64,000 bases of DNA from Desulfovibrio sp. JY (GTDB taxonomy: Bacteria > Desulfobacterota > Desulfovibrionia > Desulfovibrionales > Desulfovibrionaceae), in the NCBI GenBank assembly GCA_021730285.1, contig CP082962.1, positions 1,612,001-1,676,000 of the forward strand. The letters are read 5' to 3'. Within the stretch, counting starts at the first letter, position 1. Every line of letters begins with the position of its first letter. A program made the position numbers and the translations under genes. Shown here one piece after another: positions 60,958 to 64,000 of this stretch. Under the pieces are notes generated by a model, which had not been told where the DNA came from, did not search any database, and worked only from the letters and a program-made list of their open reading frames with translations.

Positions 60958-61191
60958 ATGCTTGAAGAACGCTATTGCCCGCATTGCGGGGCAAAACTCG
61001 AGTCATGGGTAGGTCCCCCGGAATCGGGCTGGGACGAAATCCTCGTTTGCAACAACAACGAGTGCACCTTCTATCGCAATTCGCAAAAAGACATTCGCTG
61101 CAAGGACGAGGACAACAGCCTGGGGTGTCGCTACGCCGAAAACCCGGATAACGGCTATTCCTCCTTCAATCTCCTCTCCTATTACAAATAA
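60958..61191 (+). CDS. Small zinc-finger protein (ogr/Delta-like)
   Basis: 77 residues. Cys pairs YCPHCGAKL and LVCNNNECTFYRN plus further Cys (RCKDEDN, LGCRY) suggest one or two zinc sites. It has no membrane segment. Function unknown; AAGGAG lies upstream. Hairpin B8 follows. Confidence 0.6.
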   Translation: MLEERYCPHCGAKLESWVGPPESGWDEILVCNNNECTFYRNSQKDIRCKDEDNSLGCRYAENPDNGYSSFNLLSYYK

Positions 61192-61262
61192 CGCTCCGAC
61201 TCCTCCCTTTTCATGCTTCCGACGCGTCGGCCTTGGCCGGCGCGTTTGTTTTTTTTTAACGC

Positions 61263-61300
61263 CGGGGGGAAACCTTTCTTGCAGAAAGGTTTCCCCCCGG
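61263..61300 (+). terminator. Hairpin B8, family-B palindrome
   Basis: CCGGGGGGAAACCTTTC and GAAAGGTTTCCCCCCGG flank TTGCA. It lies 72 bases beyond the zinc-finger gene, plus orientation. With A8 it gives the intact B-spacer-A copy used to read the insertion site. Confidence 0.6.
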
Positions 61301-61385
61301 ACCCCCTTTCCAAAGATCTTTAATAGTTACAGTGATCTGCCGTTACATCACCCGTAACCGTTAAAAGTTTTGGGGAGGGGAGAGC

Positions 61386-61427
61386 GCGAGAGGGGAACCC
61401 TTTTTCCAAAAAGGGTTCCCCTCTCGC
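61386..61427 (-). repeat. Hairpin A8, family-A palindrome
   Basis: GCGAGAGGGGAACCCTTTTT and AAAAAGGGTTCCCCTCTCGC form a 20-bp stem with a two-base loop. Flanked on its left by AAAAGTTTTGGGGAGGGGAG. Neither neighbour is a minus-strand gene ending here, so its orientation does not match a gene end. Confidence 0.55.
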
Positions 61428-61606
61428 ATCCTCCTTTCCAAAGAAACAATATAACATGCTGCTTTAAATGAGATTGTTCAAATAAACCGCTTTGCCTTGC
61501 CTGTGATGACGGCTTTCGACTATTGTGACCAAACGGCCACGTCGCGGTGACGGGCAAATCCCGCCGCCCCGCCTCAAGCCTGACCACGAAGAAATCGTCA
61601 TCCACC

Positions 61607-61969
61607 ATGAGCCGTATCACCCTCACCAACAGCCAGGGCGTCCTGTGGGCCCGGCTGGACGCTGTGCTCGGCGGTCAGCAGGCCCTGGAACTCGAAGCCG
61701 CCATTCTCGAAGCCGCCAGCCTCGGCCTCATCGCCGTCAGCGTGCTGGACTTGAGCCACGTTCCGGCCATGGACAGCTGCGGCGTCGGCGCCCTGGTGCG
61801 GCTGCAAACCGCCCTGGCCACCAAGGGCCGACGACTCATCCTGGCCAATCCCGTGCCGGCCGTGGCCGACGAGCTGCGTCTGCGCGGTCTCTACACCTTC
61901 TTTCATATCTCAAGCGACATCCGCCCCGAGATGGACGTCAGCCGCCTCCTGCTCGCCCGCGACGCCTGA
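61607..61969 (+). CDS. STAS-domain protein (anti-sigma antagonist-like)
   Basis: 120 residues, a single STAS domain. The core motif is MDSCGVGALVRL (55-66), where SpoIIAA-type proteins have MDSSGLG. The Ser phosphorylated by the partner kinase is replaced by Cys58. The protein may bind a switch kinase or a transporter, but is unlikely to be turned off by Ser phosphorylation in the usual way. The start at 61607 has a weak ribosome binding site. Confidence 0.75.
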   Translation: MSRITLTNSQGVLWARLDAVLGGQQALELEAAILEAASLGLIAVSVLDLSHVPAMDSCGVGALVRLQTALATKGRRLILANPVPAVADELRLRGLYTFFHISSDIRPEMDVSRLLLARDA

Positions 61970-62084
61970 TTCCCCCCGCCCATTGACCCCGCCGCCGGTT
62001 TCGGTCAGACAATACGGCAAGGTCCCGTTTACGCCTGCCCCATGGCAGACGCCCTTGAACTATGCGTTGCAAAGGAGCGTACCC

Positions 62085-62351
62085 ATGTCCGATCCGAAAA
62101 AACTGGCCCAGTCCATCGCCTCCCTGTACCCCGAAATAAGCAAACACGGCATCGCCGTCTCCGTGGCCGAAGACGCGGCCACCGGCGACTGGCTCGTCAC
62201 CATGACCCACGGCAAGCATACCCTGTCCACCCATCTGGCCAAAAAAGACGCCGACGACTGCCAAAACGGCATCCAATGCGTCTCGCTCGGCATCCAGATC
62301 GGCCGCTTCGTCGAGGACTACTGCCTCGGCCAGGGCGAATGCCCGGTGTAA
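62085..62351 (+). CDS. Small acidic/basic soluble protein, unknown function
   Basis: 88 residues, no signal or membrane segment. Segments KHGIAVSVAEDAATGDWLV and KHTLSTHLAKKDADDCQN alternate charge; three cysteines lie at the C-terminal half. I recognise no family. AAAGGAG precedes the start. Repeat module D4-E3 follows directly. Confidence 0.55.
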   Translation: MSDPKKLAQSIASLYPEISKHGIAVSVAEDAATGDWLVTMTHGKHTLSTHLAKKDADDCQNGIQCVSLGIQIGRFVEDYCLGQGECPV

Positions 62352-62359
62352 CGGGGAGG

Positions 62360-62603
62360 CTGCTAGGCCAGGGCTCTGCCCTGGACCCGGCAGGAGAGGT
62401 TCCGCCTCTCCTGCACCTCTCCGCCGGGGGACTTGATGCCCCCCGGACCCCCCTTTACCGGGTTGGGATGGCGGGTGGTTGATCGTGGCGGGCGGCGGAA
62501 CGCCCGTTGTTTGTTGCCGCAATCGGCCCGGCGGCACGAGGCGCGTTGCGCCTCGACGCCGGACACGATTGCGGCAACAACCGCGCCAGCGGCGAAGCGC
62601 CGC
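62360..62603 (+). repeat. Repeat module D4-E3 (no C block)
   Basis: D4: CCAGGGCTCTGCCCTGG (62368-62384), arms GCAGGAGAGG and CCTCTCCTGC (62390-62414), and a hairpin of CCGGGGG and CCCCCGG arms near 62424-62446. E3: arms TTGTTGCCGCAATC (62511-62524) and GATTGCGGCAACAA (62567-62580) around GAGGCGCGTTGCGCCTC, then GCGGCGAAGCGCCGC (62589-62603). Third copy of the composite; follows a plus-strand stop. Confidence 0.75.
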
Positions 62604-62789
62604 ATTTTAAGAAGAAACTGGTTTTCCGAATGTCGCCCTGAAGGGGCGACCGGCGTGGTGGGGGCGGAATTTGCCTGGGACGAGCTTGTCGCGAAGCGAC
62701 ATGCACCGTCCCGACAAATTCCGCCCCCATCTTCTCCACTCTCCGCCTTCCCGACAGCCAACCGACCTCCCGCCCGACCAAAGCCGAGT

Positions 62790-62870
62790 CGGGGGGACCG
62801 GGGGGCCCGTGGCCTCCCGGCGGGGTGCAGGGGCAGCGCCCCTGCCGGGGTCCGGGGCGGAGCCCCGCCC
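62790..62870 (-). repeat. Hairpin group D5
   Basis: Hairpins include GCAGGGGCAGCGCCCCTGC (62827-62845) and CGGGGCGGAGCCCCG (62853-62867). Ends a few bases short of the stop of the phosphorylase on the minus strand, like D2 beside the other phosphorylase. Confidence 0.6.
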
Positions 62871-62875
62871 CTCCG

Positions 62876-64000
62876 CTATTCGCCGAGCGGTGCGATGCGC
62901 CAGATATCGCGGGCGTATTCCATCACGGCGCGATCGCTGGAGAAAAACCCCATGTTGGCGGTATTGAGAATGGAGGTGCGGGTCCAGGCGTCGGGGTCGA
63001 GGTACAGGGCGTTGACCCTGTCCTGGGCTTCGATGCAGGGGCGGTAATCGGCGGTGACGCAGTAGTAGTCGCCGTGGTTCAGTAAATTGCCGATGATGGG
63101 GGTGAACAGATCGGGATCGTCCGGGACGAAATAGCCGCGTCCGATCATGTCCAGGGCTTCGGCCAGTTCCGGGTCGTCGGCCACGCGGCGGCGCGGGTCG
63201 AGGCCCCCGGCGCGGGCGGCTTCGACTTCGGGGGCGCTCAGACCGAAGATGAAGATGTTCTCCGCGCCCACTTCCTGCATGATTTCGATATTGGCCCCGT
63301 CGAGGGTGCCGATGGTGAGCGCGCCGTTTAGCGCGAACTTCATGTTGCCGGTGCCCGAGGCTTCCATGCCGGCGGTGGATATCTGCTGGGACAGGTCGGC
63401 GGCGGGGATGACCTTTTCGGCCTGCGAGACGCAGTAATTGGGCAAAAAGAGCATGCGCAGCCGGCCCTTCATGGTGGTGTCGGCGTTTATGGTTTCGGCC
63501 ACGGCGGTGATGAGCCGGATGATGCGCTTGGCCATGAAGTAGCCGGGCGCGGCCTTGCCACCGATGAGGATGGTGCGCGGCGGCACGGGGAGTTCCGGGT
63601 CGCGGCGCAGGCGGTTGTAGAGGGTGACGGCGTGCAGGACGTTTAGGAGTTGGCGCTTGTATTCGTGCATGCGCTTGACCTGGACGTCGAAAAGCGAGCC
63701 GGGGTTGATGCCGAGGCCGGTCTTGCGCAGCACGTAGCGGGCCAGGCGTTTTTTATTGTCCCGCTTGGCATCGCGCCAGGCTTGCCGGAAGTCCGGGTCG
63801 TCGGCCAGGGGAATCAGTTCGGTCAGGCGCGTGAGCTCCGTGACCCAGTCCGGGCCGATACGCTCGGTGATGAGCCTTGAAAGGGCCGGGTTGGCCTGGA
63901 GCAGCCAGCGGCGCGGGGTGATGCCGTTGGTGACGTTGGTGAATTTGCCGGGGTAGAAGGCGTCGAAGTCGGGGAAGACCTTTTCGCGCAGGATGTCGGA
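62876..64000 (-). CDS. glgP: Glycogen/starch phosphorylase, GT35 (N-terminal part outside window)
   Basis: The window holds about 374 C-terminal residues; the gene begins beyond 64000. The segment has TNGITPRRWLLQANPAL, VQVKRMHEYKRQLLN, and the PLP lysine box EASGTGNMKFALNG, the classical glycogen phosphorylase pattern. It releases glucose-1-phosphate from glycogen. This is the full-size GT35 type, different from the DUF3417 type at 42291-44861. Confidence 0.93.
   Translation of the reverse strand, partial: SDILREKVFPDFDAFYPGKFTNVTNGITPRRWLLQANPALSRLITERIGPDWVTELTRLTELIPLADDPDFRQAWRDAKRDNKKRLARYVLRKTGLGINPGSLFDVQVKRMHEYKRQLLNVLHAVTLYNRLRRDPELPVPPRTILIGGKAAPGYFMAKRIIRLITAVAETINADTTMKGRLRMLFLPNYCVSQAEKVIPAADLSQQISTAGMEASGTGNMKFALNGALTIGTLDGANIEIMQEVGAENIFIFGLSAPEVEAARAGGLDPRRRVADDPELAEALDMIGRGYFVPDDPDLFTPIIGNLLNHGDYYCVTADYRPCIEAQDRVNALYLDPDAWTRTSILNTANMGFFSSDRAVMEYARDIWRIAPLGE

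Overview
The window comes from a GC-rich, Gram-negative, motile bacterium that respires with multiheme cytochromes and carries several two-component and sigma-54-type regulators. Gene content points to the Desulfovibrionaceae, and I would guess a Solidesulfovibrio/Desulfovibrio relative. Clues are the tetraheme cytochrome, the heme-binding chemoreceptor, the archaeal-type aldolase, the two alpha-glucan phosphorylases and the Tat-exported superoxide dismutase. This is inference from gene families; no rRNA or other marker is present. No tRNA, rRNA, CRISPR array or prophage was found.

Layout. 1-12.7 kb: a truncated carbamoyltransferase, an IS1111-group insertion sequence, a Tat-exported HD-fold protein, small secreted/zinc/ferredoxin genes, an orphan sigma-54-type regulator, an EF-G-like GTPase, and a three-gene operon (ParB-like protein, spore-photoproduct-lyase-like radical SAM enzyme, unknown protein) that is the best candidate here for an undescribed system. 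12-13.4 kb: two small lipoproteins. 13.5-26.2 kb: a surface-glycan type cluster with two very large GT-C membrane proteins, a flavoprotein, a SPASM radical SAM enzyme, a B12-type radical SAM enzyme, and GT2 and GT4 glycosyltransferases. 26.2-35.6 kb: a hybrid histidine kinase, a PAPS-reductase-like enzyme, an acyl-ligase/DUF362 pair, a CheW-MCP pair and an XRE regulator. 35.7-42.2 kb: an Fe-alcohol dehydrogenase/kinase/regulator operon, then a tetraheme cytochrome with a heme-c chemoreceptor. 42.3-49.8 kb: glucan phosphorylase, dut, argD, a radical SAM enzyme and a metallo-hydrolase. 49.8-56 kb: an unusual membrane sensor with a C-terminal winged helix, a membrane protein, the exported SOD, and an ECF sigma/anti-sigma operon with two LTxxQ-type periplasmic proteins. 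56-64 kb: aldolase, BASS transporter, zinc dehydrogenase, CBS, zinc-ribbon and STAS proteins, and the C-terminal part of a glycogen phosphorylase.

The most striking non-coding feature is punctuation by families of long hairpins placed at gene ends. Family A has a GCGAGAGGGG stem. Family B has a GGGGGGAAAC-type stem. A and B often pair head to head between convergent genes. A third, composite module (hairpin groups D, E and C, about 350 bp) occurs between tandem genes. These repeats let the ends of the insertion sequence be read directly, because it split one A-B pair. They also run into the coding ends of at least three genes.
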